Assembly: GCF_043235035.1 (NCBI RefSeq)
Contig: NZ_JAZAQF010000078.1
Location: 124,001-188,000, forward strand
Length of the DNA stretch: 64,000 bases
Direction: 5' to 3'
DNA from: CACIAM-69d sp001698445
GTDB lineage: Bacteria > Cyanobacteriota > Cyanobacteriia > CACIAM-69d
Under the pieces are notes generated by a model. The model worked only from the letters and a program-made list of their open reading frames with translations. It made no database searches and was not told where the DNA came from. A program made the position numbers and the translations under genes. Below are positions 17,265-27,016 of this stretch, in pieces (positions within the stretch are counted from its first letter, which is position 1; every line of letters begins with the position of its first letter).

Positions 17265-17304
17265 CTGGCTTCTGGGCTGACGGGTGCTTCAGCCCAGAAG
17301 CCAG
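17265..17304. terminator. Hairpin between convergent genes, likely bidirectional terminator
   Basis: A perfect 16-bp stem (CTGGCTTCTGGGCTGA at 17265-17280 with its complement at 17289-17304) and an 8-base loop lie 3 bases after the kinase stop and 24 bases before the end of the convergent peptidase gene. T runs on either side are weak (TTTT at 17317-17320), so termination is inferred mainly from position and stem strength. Confidence 0.65.
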
Positions 17305-17328
17305 ACTTGAGGCTGACTTTTGAACCCG

Positions 17329-18714
17329 CTAAGCACCAGTGATCAGCGCGCAAATTTGGTCGGGATCCGTGGGTAAATCGGCCGTGAGCACCTCCGGCCC
17401 CGCTGCTGTGACCAACACGTCATCCTCAATCCGAATGCCGCGCACATCGGCAAATTGGGCCAACCGTTCCCAATCAACACAGTCGCCATAGCGATCGCGC
17501 CGAGCGGGGTCTTGCAGCAGGCCCGGCACTTGATAAAAACCGGGTTCGATCGTCACCACCATGCCCGCCTCCAGGGGGCGATCGAGCCGCAGGAAACACC
17601 AGCCAAACCGCTCACTGCGTTGGCGACCGGGTGCATAACCCGCGCGATCGCCCAGATCCTCCATGTCATGCACATCCAGCCCCAACAGGTGACCCACACC
17701 ATGGGGAAAAAACAGCGTATGGGCATCCCGATCGACCAACTGCGCCGGTTGCCCCCGCAAAATGCCCAAGTCCACCAGGCCTTCCACCAACACCCAAGCC
17801 GCCTTGTGGTGGATGTCGCGGTATTCCACCCCTGGCCGCACCGCCGCCACCGCCGCATCATGGGCCGCCAACACCACCTCATAAATTGCCCGCTGCGTGG
17901 CGGAAAACTGCCCCGATACGGGCCAGGTGCGGGTAATGTCGGAAGCCCAGCCGCTGGACACCTCAGCCCCCGCATCCACCAACAACAAATCCCCCGGCGT
18001 GAGGGGGTGGTGGTAGCGCTCATTGTGGAGCACTTCGCCCCGGGTGGTGACAATGCTGTTGTAGGCGGGGCAAGCCTCCTGGGCGATCAAAGTGGCTTCG
18101 ATGGTCGCCCGCACGGCCGCTTCCGTGGGGGCTTGGCGAGTGGCTGCGAGACCGGCCCGGTGGGCAGCCACCGCGATCGCCGCCGATCGCCGCAACTCTC
18201 CTAGGGCCATCGGATCCTGGGTCGATCGCGCCGCCACGATCGCATCCACCAGGGCCCCATCGGGGCCGTTCGCTTGCGCCGGTTGGGGGAGCGATCGCCC
18301 CAGTAATGTTTCTTGATGGGCCCGAGCTGCAGGCGACTGCACCGCAATGGTGGCTACCTCCGCCACCCGATCGCCCAAATAGCTCGCCAATTCCGCCAGG
18401 GGATAGGCATCCTCCACCCCCATTTGGGCCGCCAATTCCGTCCGCGAGGGTTCCGGCCCATGCCACAGCGCATCATCAACCGTGGGCTGATCCCAAAACA
18501 GAATGGAGCGCCCGTCCAGGATCAGCAGCACGGCCCGCTCAAGGGCCAGGCCCGCAAAATATAGAAAATGACTACTGGCCCGAAAAGGATAGCGATTGGC
18601 GGGAAAATTCCGCGCCGCCCCTTGCCCAGACCACAGGGCCACCGGAAACGACACTCGATCGCTTAACCGGCGACGGCGATCGCGCAACCCATCGACAAAA
18701 CTGTAATCACTCAT
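17329..18714 (-). CDS. pepP: Aminopeptidase P (Xaa-Pro aminopeptidase, M24B)
   Basis: Cytosolic metallopeptidase that removes N-terminal residues preceding proline. The 461-residue protein has the N-terminal creatinase-like domain (residues 1-175) and the C-terminal pita-bread domain with the five dimetal ligands: Asp in LLLVDAGAEV and Asp in SDITRTWPVSG, His in HGVGHLLGLDVHDMED, Glu in VTIEPGFY, and Glu in GIRIEDDVLVT. Start ATG at 18714 (MSDYSFVDGL) is the first possible one. It converges on the photoreceptor kinase, separated by a strong hairpin. A 70-base tandem array lies upstream. Confidence 0.95.
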   Translation of the reverse strand: MSDYSFVDGLRDRRRRLSDRVSFPVALWSGQGAARNFPANRYPFRASSHFLYFAGLALERAVLLILDGRSILFWDQPTVDDALWHGPEPSRTELAAQMGVEDAYPLAELASYLGDRVAEVATIAVQSPAARAHQETLLGRSLPQPAQANGPDGALVDAIVAARSTQDPMALGELRRSAAIAVAAHRAGLAATRQAPTEAAVRATIEATLIAQEACPAYNSIVTTRGEVLHNERYHHPLTPGDLLLVDAGAEVSSGWASDITRTWPVSGQFSATQRAIYEVVLAAHDAAVAAVRPGVEYRDIHHKAAWVLVEGLVDLGILRGQPAQLVDRDAHTLFFPHGVGHLLGLDVHDMEDLGDRAGYAPGRQRSERFGWCFLRLDRPLEAGMVVTIEPGFYQVPGLLQDPARRDRYGDCVDWERLAQFADVRGIRIEDDVLVTAAGPEVLTADLPTDPDQICALITGA

Positions 18715-18791
18715 ATTCTGATCTCTGTTTCTGATCTATATTTCTAATCTTTGCTCGCTGATTGGCATTGAATTTCAGGCCATGGGGTCTG

Positions 18792-18861
18792 GGTGATTAA
18801 TTTCAGGCGATTGGTTCCAGGCGATTGGTTCCAGGTGATTAGTTCTAGGTGATTAATTTCA
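18792..18861. repeat. Tandem array, five 14-bp units
   Basis: Five consecutive 14-mers of the form GGYGATTRRTTYYA (for example GGCGATTGGTTCCA twice in a row, GGTGATTAATTTCA at both ends). It lies in the gap between the start of pepP and the end of the large kinase gene. Confidence 0.9.
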
Positions 18862-18913
18862 GGCGATCTATGGGCGATCTGTGATCGAAATTCCCAACCG
18901 TTTCGCAAGCTGC

Positions 18914-21900
18914 TCAAGACCCATGAATGGGCAAACTTATCAGAAACTGCGACCCCTGGCCCAACTCCGATCTCACCATTAAGCTACCGCCATGTTTTTC
19001 CACCACAATTTGGCGAGTGATCGCCAAGCCTAACCCTGTGCCCTTGCCAACGGCCTTGGTGGTGAAAGTGGGATCAAAAATCTTGGCTTGTAATTCCTCG
19101 TTCATGCCCTTGCCATTGTCTTGAATGGTCACTTGCACGTGATCATCCACCCGTCGAGTGCCAATTGTAATGGTTTGCGGATGGGCAGCTAACGCCTCAA
19201 ATGATTGCCCCTGCGCTAGTTCATCAAACATGTCGATCGCGTTGGCCAAAAGATTCATAAACACTTGATTGAGCTGTCCCGGAAAGCAATCGATTGCCGG
19301 AATGTCCCCATAGTCTTGAATGACTTCAATGGCGGGGCGATGTTCATTGGCTTTCAGTCGATATTTCAGAATTAATAATGTGCTGTCGATTCCTTCATGC
19401 AAATTGGCTTGAATTTTATATTCAGTATCTGCCCGCGAAAAGGTGCGCAGACTATTGCTAATGCCCTTGATGCGATCGGTTGCCAATTGCATCGATTTCA
19501 ACAAAGTTGGCAAATCTTCACTCAGAAAGGCTAAATCAATCTCTTCCGCATTTTCCGCAATGCTGGGTTCAGGGTTGGGATAATGTTGTTGATAGAGTTC
19601 TAAGTGACCAATGAGATCCTGAAAGGAATCTTGTAAATTTTGAATGCTGCCGCTTAAAAAACCGATCGGGTTGTTGATTTCATGGGCAACTCCCGCCACC
19701 AAGTTTCCCAAAGATGCCATTTTTTCGCTTTGAACAATTTGTAGTTGAGATTGTTCAAGCTGTTGAGCATAGGTGCGTGCTTGCTGGTAGAGCCGAGCAT
19801 TTTCCAGTGAAATCGCTGCTTGGGCACAAAGGAAATTCAGAACCAAGAGCCGATCGCTCGTAAATACATTTTTTGCAGCTTGGTTACTAAGATACAAAAT
19901 ACCCACCAATTGCGATTGATTGAGGATCGGTAAGCACAATATGCTTTGGGGCATCGGGCGATCAAGAAAAGCGTCCCCGATCGGCAAATGGGTTTGACCT
20001 TCATTAATCACCACCGATTCTCTGGTGTTTTTCACCCATTGGATTAGGGGTAAAGGTAGGGAATTTTCATCCTGAAGAGGAATCGTACAAAGCTTCGTCA
20101 TTTCGGTGGAAGTGATCGCCCGCACTAACCATTCACCATCATGATCAGGAACTATCAAAATGCATTGGTCACCACCGGAATATTGCAAAATAATTTGCGT
20201 TAATTGTTGCAATAATTCATCCAGTTGGATGGTGCTAGCGATACTTTGAGATGCTCGAATGATAGCTGCCAAATCGAGCATGATATTAAGATTATTACTG
20301 CTGGAGTTTTGAGTAGCAGTGGAGTTATAGGTTGCTGTCGCAATGGAAACAAATGTTTCCAGAGGGTTCAATTTCTCGGAAGTCGATTCGAGAATAGGAG
20401 CAAGCAATTTAGGATAACGCTGTTCGATTTCACTAACCTTCGCCTTTGCACCCCACCGGGCATAGCAGTAATAGGCTTCTTGCATATAGCTGGCGGCGAA
20501 TTTTTCCTTGTCCCAATCTAAGTAGAACTTAGCAGCCAACTCATTAGCCAGGGCCTCTTCCTGTAAAAATCTCTGTGCCTTGGCTCCATCAATAGCGCGA
20601 TCGTACCAAATGCCTGCTTCGTAAAATTTTTCCAATACGCGGCACTTTTCTGCTTCTAACAAATCTGCCTTATGTTGATGATTAATCGGCGATTGCCTAG
20701 CCCAAGTGGCTAAGGCAGTTTGCTGTTGTTCTCCGAGAGACAAAGCCCGCGATCGCCCTAAGCTAGACTGAGTAGTGGCAGCCCTAAAGTAGGTTAATCC
20801 TGCATAGAAATGGAAAACCGGGATATGGATATGTCCCGTAATGATATACATACAAGGAGAACCTACATTGATATAATCAATAGCTCGTTCATAATGATCA
20901 AAGAGGTAAGCCAAAATTAATTTATAAATATAAGCAATTGCTAAACCAGATAGCTCATTTTTTTGTACATATTGGGGAAACATCACAGTCTCATCATAAC
21001 TCTGACCAATTAGTCGATCAGGGTAATCAGTGTTGATCATTAAGCTTTGAATTGCCTGTTGTTGCATACAGAGATAACTTACGGGATTCTCTCGCTTCAT
21101 TTGACTTAAGATGATGCAATATTGCTCCATCTCAGGTTCAATGTCGGTTAAGCAACAGCCAGAAAAAAGCTGATTACAAAAATAATTATTGATGCTATAG
21201 ACTGCGTAAAGTAAATTGCCGGTTTCCATTCCCAACAAATAACCTTCCTTGAGCATAGGAATGGTCGATCGCAAAGAGTTATGGCGATGCTGAATAAAAA
21301 TACTAAATAGAAAGAGGGTCATGGCTCGATATTCAGGAGCACTGAAGCGATCGAGTAACTCTAAGGATACCTTGCCAAACTGATATCCCTTTTCAAACTC
21401 GTTGTAAGAATTAGTCAGAACCAGGCCATAGCCACCATACCCAATCATGGAGACAGAGCTGTTGCCAAATTCCAAAGATAAGCTCACCATCCGCGCACAA
21501 ACTAATGGAAAGAGTTCTATCTTCACCATGTAGATCGGTGCAAAAAGCGCCGCCATCAACTTCATGGCTGCTATGATCCGAGGATTAGTCATGGGAGAAA
21601 GATGCCCTAGATCTTCAATGACATAATCTTTAAGTTGCTGAGCTAACGCTTCAAGCACTTGATGACTCATGGTTGAGTCGGCTTGGGTAGGCAAAGCCAC
21701 ACCCAGTTCCGAAAGTGCATTGGCTCCGATCGCGATCGCCTCTGACATTTGGTTGCGAGTGGCGAGAGCGTTAATTTGAATTTTGTAGATTTCTACCTTG
21801 TCCAATGGAGTCTGAGCTGCCGTTAAAACCTGTTGATAATGATTGTCCATTTCGGCAATGTCGCCCATAAGGTATGCCACCTCGGCCGCTAAGATGTGCA

Positions 21901-24328
21901 GCTCTAAACTCAGGTGGTATTGTTTTTGCCAACGATCATTGGATAGGAGGAATAACCCCGTGTTAACAAAGTTGCTGGCGGCCGCATAGGCTGTTGCCAT
22001 TTTGGCTTTTTGGGCAGCTTCCAAGTTACTTTGAGCCAAGGAAACCCGCTCTGCATCGGTGGTGAGTAAGTCTTGACCCAAATTTAGGTGATTAATAATA
22101 TCAAATCGTCTATTTTCCAACTCTGAACCAGAGAGTTGAGTCTGCAAAAGTTGACCAATCGTCAGATGGGTTGTCGGTTTCTGGGCCGGATCAATCAGGG
22201 AATAGGCGGCCTGTTGGACGCGATCGTGTAAAAAACGATAGGTTGGATTAACCTGCGGTTCCTGCACCTCCCGATCGGCTGGGGTTAGTACCTCCGGCTG
22301 GAAAAATTTATAGACCTGACTGTTGGGTAAAACCAATCCCTCTTGCAATGATTTCCAAAGAGCATTAGCTGTTTCTGCGGCAGATTGTTGACCAATGATC
22401 GAGAGGGTTACTAAGTCAAATTGGTTGCCCAAACAAGCCGCTAGCTTCAAGACCGATCGAGTGGACTCAGGCAGCTTTTGAAGCCGCGCCGCCATAAACT
22501 CCACCACATCATCAGTCGTGGTTAGGGTATAGATACTGGAAATATCACATTCCCAATAGCAGGCTTCTCGGTTGAATGTAATCCAGCCTTCCTCGTGAAG
22601 TGATTTCAGAAACTGTGTTGTGAAAAAAGGATTGCCCTGGGTTTTCCGATTAATTGATTCGGTTAGGGGCAAGGCTCGATCGGGCGGGCAACGCAACGTA
22701 TCAGCCACTAAACTATTGATGTGCTCTAGACTCAGTGGATGTAGCGTAATGGTATTAATGACCGCTCTTTCCTTTGCTAATTCCTCTAAGGTGACCATCA
22801 GGGGGTGAATGGGCGAAACCTCGTTATCACGATAGGCTCCCAACATGAGTAAGTGGGCACTGTCCCCCATCAAAACCTTCAAAAGTTGCAAAGAAGCTAA
22901 ATCTGCCCACTGTAAGTCATCTAAAAAGATGACAAGGGGATGAGCGGGTCTTGTGAAAACTTGAATAAACTTCTGAAACAGAAAATTAAATCGGTTTTGG
23001 GCGGCTGTTCCGGACAATTCAGGAACGGCTGGCTGAGGCCCAATGATGGTCTCCAGCTCGGGAATGACTTCAATCAGAACTTGCCCACTTCCTCCCAATG
23101 CTTGCAAAATTGTGGCTCGCCATTGGTTTAATTGACTATCTGGCTCAGAAAGCAAATAGCTCATTAAATCGCGAAAAGCTTGCACAAAAGCCGAGAGGGG
23201 AACATTGCGATTGAATTGGTCAAATTTTCCCTTAATGAAATAGCCTTTTTGGCGAGTGATGGGCTTGTGAATTTCATGAATGACGGCGGTTTTGCCAATT
23301 CCAGAAAATCCCGCCACTAGCATCAGTTCTGTGCTTCCTTGGGCAACACGTTCAAAGGCTGCTAATAAACAAGCAACTTCCCGATCGCGTCCGTAGAGTT
23401 TGTCAGAAATCAGAAATCGATCACTTAAATCTCGAGTTCCCAACTCAAAAGGCTGAATTTGTTGAGTGGCCTCCCACTGTGTCCAACATTCCTCCAGGTC
23501 GTGCTTTAACCCCTTCGCGGTTTGATAGCGATGTTCTGCATTTTTTGCCATTAATTTAGAGACAATGGCTGCCACCATGGAAGGAATCGCGGGATTCACC
23601 TGGTCAAGCGCTGTGGGTGTTTTGGCAATGTGGCAGTGAATGAGTTTGAGGGGATCAGTTGCTTCAAAGGGGAGCCGACCACTCAGTAATTGATAAAAAG
23701 TGACTCCAAGGGCGTAAAAGTCTGTGCGATAGTCAATGCCACGATTCATGCGGCCGGTTTGCTCAGGGGCCAAATAGGCAATGGTCCCCTCAAGAATATT
23801 AGGGTTCTGGATTTCTTGAGTTTCTTTGGGCAGCACGGAAGCAATACTAAAATCAATAATCTTGATTGCTTTGGTGCTGGGCTGAATCAAAATATTGGCG
23901 GGTTTAATATCTCGATGGATAACACGACTTTGGTGTAAGTCATGGAGAATTTCGGATACCTGTAAGGCAATAGACAAAAAATCAGTTAATGAAATTGAGT
24001 ATTGTTTTCGATAATTTTCTAGAGAAATGGCGCTGAAATCTTCCATCACCAAAGCATAACTATTGCCATAGACTTCTAAACTGTAGGGATGCACAATCCC
24101 CGTAATATTCAAAGACTTGGCAATGCTATATTGATTGCGAAATTGTGTCAGCTCGTTAAAGCTGGGATACTCATGGCAAAGAATTTTGATGACGACCGAT
24201 CGCCCTGTATCTACCTGAATTGCGCGATAGACGGCCGTGCGAGATCCTGAGTAAAGCTGCTCAGTAATTTCGTAACCATCAAGGCTGGGCCACAAAGTGG
24301 GCGAGGTTTGTTGCAGTGGGCTAGTCAT
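18914..24328 (-). CDS. HstK-type dual kinase: Ser/Thr kinase + AAA ATPase + helical repeats + GAF + histidine kinase
   Basis: A 1804-residue cytosolic signalling protein. Residues ~18-275 are a Ser/Thr kinase domain (Lys48; HRDIKPANIL at 138-147; DFS in place of DFG at 159-161; APEQTGRMNRGIDYRTDFYALG). Residues ~310-580 are an AAA/STAND ATPase with Walker A GFSGIGKTA (340-348) and LVIFLDDLQWADL as Walker B. A long helical, TPR-like region follows to ~1330, then a GAF domain (~1385-1530), a coiled coil, and a histidine kinase with H-box GVAHEINNPIGF (His about 1549), NLLANAIDMFDE, QDNGKGMNEE and GTGLGLAITRQ. This architecture matches the cyanobacterial HstK family, in which Ser/Thr and His kinase domains are fused. 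No receiver domain or partner gene is adjacent. Base composition is more AT-rich than its neighbours. Confidence 0.93.
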   Translation of the reverse strand: MTSPLQQTSPTLWPSLDGYEITEQLYSGSRTAVYRAIQVDTGRSVVIKILCHEYPSFNELTQFRNQYSIAKSLNITGIVHPYSLEVYGNSYALVMEDFSAISLENYRKQYSISLTDFLSIALQVSEILHDLHQSRVIHRDIKPANILIQPSTKAIKIIDFSIASVLPKETQEIQNPNILEGTIAYLAPEQTGRMNRGIDYRTDFYALGVTFYQLLSGRLPFEATDPLKLIHCHIAKTPTALDQVNPAIPSMVAAIVSKLMAKNAEHRYQTAKGLKHDLEECWTQWEATQQIQPFELGTRDLSDRFLISDKLYGRDREVACLLAAFERVAQGSTELMLVAGFSGIGKTAVIHEIHKPITRQKGYFIKGKFDQFNRNVPLSAFVQAFRDLMSYLLSEPDSQLNQWRATILQALGGSGQVLIEVIPELETIIGPQPAVPELSGTAAQNRFNFLFQKFIQVFTRPAHPLVIFLDDLQWADLASLQLLKVLMGDSAHLLMLGAYRDNEVSPIHPLMVTLEELAKERAVINTITLHPLSLEHINSLVADTLRCPPDRALPLTESINRKTQGNPFFTTQFLKSLHEEGWITFNREACYWECDISSIYTLTTTDDVVEFMAARLQKLPESTRSVLKLAACLGNQFDLVTLSIIGQQSAAETANALWKSLQEGLVLPNSQVYKFFQPEVLTPADREVQEPQVNPTYRFLHDRVQQAAYSLIDPAQKPTTHLTIGQLLQTQLSGSELENRRFDIINHLNLGQDLLTTDAERVSLAQSNLEAAQKAKMATAYAAASNFVNTGLFLLSNDRWQKQYHLSLELHILAAEVAYLMGDIAEMDNHYQQVLTAAQTPLDKVEIYKIQINALATRNQMSEAIAIGANALSELGVALPTQADSTMSHQVLEALAQQLKDYVIEDLGHLSPMTNPRIIAAMKLMAALFAPIYMVKIELFPLVCARMVSLSLEFGNSSVSMIGYGGYGLVLTNSYNEFEKGYQFGKVSLELLDRFSAPEYRAMTLFLFSIFIQHRHNSLRSTIPMLKEGYLLGMETGNLLYAVYSINNYFCNQLFSGCCLTDIEPEMEQYCIILSQMKRENPVSYLCMQQQAIQSLMINTDYPDRLIGQSYDETVMFPQYVQKNELSGLAIAYIYKLILAYLFDHYERAIDYINVGSPCMYIITGHIHIPVFHFYAGLTYFRAATTQSSLGRSRALSLGEQQQTALATWARQSPINHQHKADLLEAEKCRVLEKFYEAGIWYDRAIDGAKAQRFLQEEALANELAAKFYLDWDKEKFAASYMQEAYYCYARWGAKAKVSEIEQRYPKLLAPILESTSEKLNPLETFVSIATATYNSTATQNSSSNNLNIMLDLAAIIRASQSIASTIQLDELLQQLTQIILQYSGGDQCILIVPDHDGEWLVRAITSTEMTKLCTIPLQDENSLPLPLIQWVKNTRESVVINEGQTHLPIGDAFLDRPMPQSILCLPILNQSQLVGILYLSNQAAKNVFTSDRLLVLNFLCAQAAISLENARLYQQARTYAQQLEQSQLQIVQSEKMASLGNLVAGVAHEINNPIGFLSGSIQNLQDSFQDLIGHLELYQQHYPNPEPSIAENAEEIDLAFLSEDLPTLLKSMQLATDRIKGISNSLRTFSRADTEYKIQANLHEGIDSTLLILKYRLKANEHRPAIEVIQDYGDIPAIDCFPGQLNQVFMNLLANAIDMFDELAQGQSFEALAAHPQTITIGTRRVDDHVQVTIQDNGKGMNEELQAKIFDPTFTTKAVGKGTGLGLAITRQIVVEKHGGSLMVRSELGQGSQFLISLPIHGS

Positions 24329-24934
24329 GGGCCACGGTCATGCAGTTGAGGGGTGGATTCAGCGCCTTAGTCACGACCCAAGCCTTGAGCGAGGCTGATT
24401 GGGTCATGGTCTTGAGTGGAGTTTGAAGAGCTTTGGGGCTTAACTTGACGACTGCTTGAGATCATGTTGGCTTAGCCCTGATCATAGCAATTGCAACGAT
24501 AGGTTGCTAGATTAGTAGGCAGAAAATTGAATCAAAACTAGAAAAAAACAAGCTGAGCTGTGTTAGGAGAAGACTTTGAAGTGAGTTATCGAATGTTTTA
24601 TAACTAAATAGTTATTTTAAGAATTATGGAGCAATTTGCTTTAAAATTGGCTCAAAAATGCAATTAAAAATTTATTGAGAAATTAATTTCAAAAGATTCA
24701 GACAGTAGCCATGATAAAAATCTATTATAAAAAATAACATTTTTAGATAACTTTATTTCACGAGGAGATTTGAAAGGTGATTTCAATGCTCACAAGCAAT
24801 CAATTAATTGCGCAAACGGGATAGCTCTTTGACTGGTGCCATTGAGCTAGTTCCTTTGGTTCGTTGATTGATGAGATGAATTAGACATGGGCTTTGCTGC
24901 TTCAAATATTCTCTGAATTAACCTTGAGAATCAA
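24329..24934. other. Long AT-rich divergent gap, no gene seen
   Basis: 606 bases between the HstK-type gene and the DUF2358 gene, which diverge. From about 24480 on it is markedly AT-rich with runs of A and T. No ORF, RNA signature or repeat family was recognised; it presumably carries the two promoters. Confidence 0.5.
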
Positions 24935-25345
24935 ATGCATAAACTGATGAGTATGGAATCAATTGTCGAAATTCTGAAGGCAGACTATCAGAAATTTCCC
25001 AAGGATCAAACATTTGAAATTTATGATCGGGAAGTTTATTTCAAAGATCCAACAAGTGAATTTCGAGGAATCGATCGCTATCGAAAAACAATCGCCTTTA
25101 TTGATCAATGGTTCCAGGATCCTTGCCTTACGCTGCATGAAATTGCAGTGATGACCGATCGCACGATCCGCACGGACTGGACTCTGACCTGGACCACACC
25201 ACTCCCCTGGAAACCGCGAATTGCGATCACAGGCTGGAGCGAGCTAGGCCTGAATTCTCAGGGCTTAATCAACTCTCACATTGATTATTGGCAATGTTCC
25301 CTCTGGGATGTGCTGAAACAGCATGTTTCTCGCGCAAGCGGTTAA
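24935..25345 (+). CDS. DUF2358 family protein
   Basis: A 136-residue protein matching the DUF2358 family of cyanobacteria and plastids, with a compact NTF2-like (SnoaL-type) pattern: a helix (SMESIVEILKADYQKFP), the strand IYDREVYFKDPTSEFRGID, a helix (RYRKTIAFIDQWF), and C-terminal strands RTDWTLTWTTPLPWKPRIAI and HIDYWQCSLWDVLKQH. Function is unknown in the family. Several Met codons lie at the start (24935, 24947, 24953). The stop codon is directly followed by the first base of a structured repeat element, so that element will be in its transcript. Confidence 0.85.
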   Translation: MHKLMSMESIVEILKADYQKFPKDQTFEIYDREVYFKDPTSEFRGIDRYRKTIAFIDQWFQDPCLTLHEIAVMTDRTIRTDWTLTWTTPLPWKPRIAITGWSELGLNSQGLINSHIDYWQCSLWDVLKQHVSRASG

Positions 25346-25424
25346 CCCCGTGGCCTAGTCGAACAGCTTCGGTTGTTCGGTTAGGGCCGGAATCCCCACG
25401 CCTTTAGGCTGGGGAGGATGTCAA
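25346..25424 (+). repeat. Structured repeat element, copy A
   Basis: 79 bp starting at the base after the DUF2358 stop. It has a CCCCGTGG start, a CTAGTC block, stem I GAACAGC-TTCG-GTTGTTC, GGTTAGGGCCGGAA, stem II CCCCA-C-GCC-TTTA-GGC-TGGGG, and the end GAGGATGTCAA. Same length as copy B with scattered substitutions, some of which preserve pairing. It resembles right ends of cyanobacterial IS200/IS605 elements (inference from memory). No transposase or tnpB is nearby. Confidence 0.85.
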
Positions 25425-25529
25425 AGATTGCACAGCCTACCTGAGACAGACTTCAAAAAGCTTTACAAAAAACGCCATAATGGAGGCGCACTGGGCGATC
25501 GTCTCCTCCGAAACAAAGGCAATTCCATC

Positions 25530-26720
25530 ATGCGCGTAATTTTGATGACCGGCAAAGGCGGAGTCGGTAAAACTTCCGTTGCCGCAGCCACCGGCCTGCG
25601 CTGCGCCGAGTTGGGCTACAAAACCCTTGTCCTCAGTACCGATCCAGCCCATTCCTTAGCCGACAGCCTGGATTTAGAGTTGGGTCACGACCCGATTGCG
25701 GTGCGACCGAATCTGTGGGCGGCGGAGTTGGATGCCCTGGCGGAATTGGAAGGAAATTGGGGCGCGGTGAAGCGCTACATCACGCAAGTCCTACAAGCGC
25801 GTGGTCTGGAAGGTGTTCAGGCGGAAGAATTGGCGATTTTGCCGGGAATGGACGAAATTTTCGCCCTCGTGCGCATGAAACGGCACTACGACGAGGGTGA
25901 ATATGAAGTTTTGATCATTGACTCAGCCCCCACGGGTACGGCCTTGCGGCTTTTGAGCCTGCCGGAAGTGGGCGGTTGGTACATGCGCCGCTTTTACAAA
26001 CCACTGCAAAACATGTCTGTTGCCCTGCGGCCACTGGTGGAACCGCTCTTCCGCCCGATCGCTGGTTTTTCATTGCCGGATAAGGAAGTGATGGACGCGC
26101 CCTACGAGTTCTATGAACAAATTGAGGCGTTGGAAAAGGTCTTGACCGACAGTTCCCAAACTTCGGTGCGGCTGGTGACCAATCCAGAGAAAATGGTGAT
26201 CAAAGAATCGCTGCGGGCCCATGCTTACCTGAGTTTGTATAACGTGGCAACCGATATGGTGGTGGCCAATCGGGTGATTCCGGCGGAGGTGAGCGATCCC
26301 TTTTTCGATCGCTGGAAAGCCGATCAACAGAAATATAAGGATGAAATTCACGAGAATTTTCGCCCCTTGCCGGTGAAAGAAGTGCCGCTTTTTTCTGAAG
26401 AATTGTGCGGATTGGCAGCGCTCGATCGCCTGAAGGAAACCCTTTACCCCAACAACGAAGATCCTGCTCAGGTTTATTACAAAGAAACGACCTTGCGCGT
26501 GGTGCAGGTGGACAACACCTACAGTCTGGAAATGTACTTGCCGGGAATTCCTAAGAGCCAGATTGAATTGAGCAAAACTGGTGATGAACTGAACGTTCGA
26601 ATTGGTAACCATCGCCGTAATTTGGTGCTGCCCCAAGCCCTGGCAGCCCTGCAACCAACGGGCGCTAAAATGGAAGAAGATTACCTGAAGATTCGCTTTT
26701 CAGAACCCGCCAAGATCTAG
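25530..26720 (+). CDS. ArsA/GET3-family ATPase with C-terminal HSP20-like domain
   Basis: A 396-residue P-loop ATPase. It starts at MRVILMTGKGGVGKTSVAA, the deviant Walker A (GKGGVGKT) of the ArsA/Get3 group, followed by VLSTDPAHSLADSL (switch I, with the conserved DPAHS) and VLIIDSAPTGTALRLLSLPE (switch II region). Residues ~325-396 form an alpha-crystallin-like ArsA_HSP20 domain (VQVDNTYSLEMYLPGIPKSQ). No CxxC or arsenite-ligand cysteines and no arsenic genes are seen, so it is more like the cyanobacterial/plastid GET3-type ATPases than a metalloid pump subunit. The frame is open upstream to 25428, but the ATG at 25530 gives the canonical N-terminus. Confidence 0.93.
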   Translation: MRVILMTGKGGVGKTSVAAATGLRCAELGYKTLVLSTDPAHSLADSLDLELGHDPIAVRPNLWAAELDALAELEGNWGAVKRYITQVLQARGLEGVQAEELAILPGMDEIFALVRMKRHYDEGEYEVLIIDSAPTGTALRLLSLPEVGGWYMRRFYKPLQNMSVALRPLVEPLFRPIAGFSLPDKEVMDAPYEFYEQIEALEKVLTDSSQTSVRLVTNPEKMVIKESLRAHAYLSLYNVATDMVVANRVIPAEVSDPFFDRWKADQQKYKDEIHENFRPLPVKEVPLFSEELCGLAALDRLKETLYPNNEDPAQVYYKETTLRVVQVDNTYSLEMYLPGIPKSQIELSKTGDELNVRIGNHRRNLVLPQALAALQPTGAKMEEDYLKIRFSEPAKI

Positions 26721-26840
26721 CGTTGATTATCTGGTTTCTGTCACCTCAAATCCTGAAGGCTTAAAAGTCACGAACCTAGAAAATAATTTCCCTAGAAGAT
26801 CGTGATCTTCGCAGATCGTGATTGTGCAAAAGTGCGGGGG

Positions 26841-26860
26841 CAAGGGGCTTAAGCCCCTTG
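26841..26860. repeat. 20-bp perfect palindrome, copy 1
   Basis: CAAGGGGCTTAAGCCCCTTG, preceded by a G run and followed by TCT. The gap from 26721 to 27016 contains this palindrome, an imperfect GATCGTGATCTTCGCAGATC stretch just before it, and nothing else recognised. It could terminate the ArsA-type gene transcript (followed by TCTTTTGGGG). Confidence 0.85.
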
Positions 26861-27016
26861 TCTTTTGGGGAACTAGGTTAAGATAATTTGGGCTAAATAG
26901 GTGCTGAGTTAAGATCAAATCGGCTTGTTCGGTATGGGTGACAGCAGGATCAGAGTTGGCCAGAACTGGATAGGCAATAATTTGGTTTTATAAAACTTCC
27001 TTGGTTCACAAGAATC

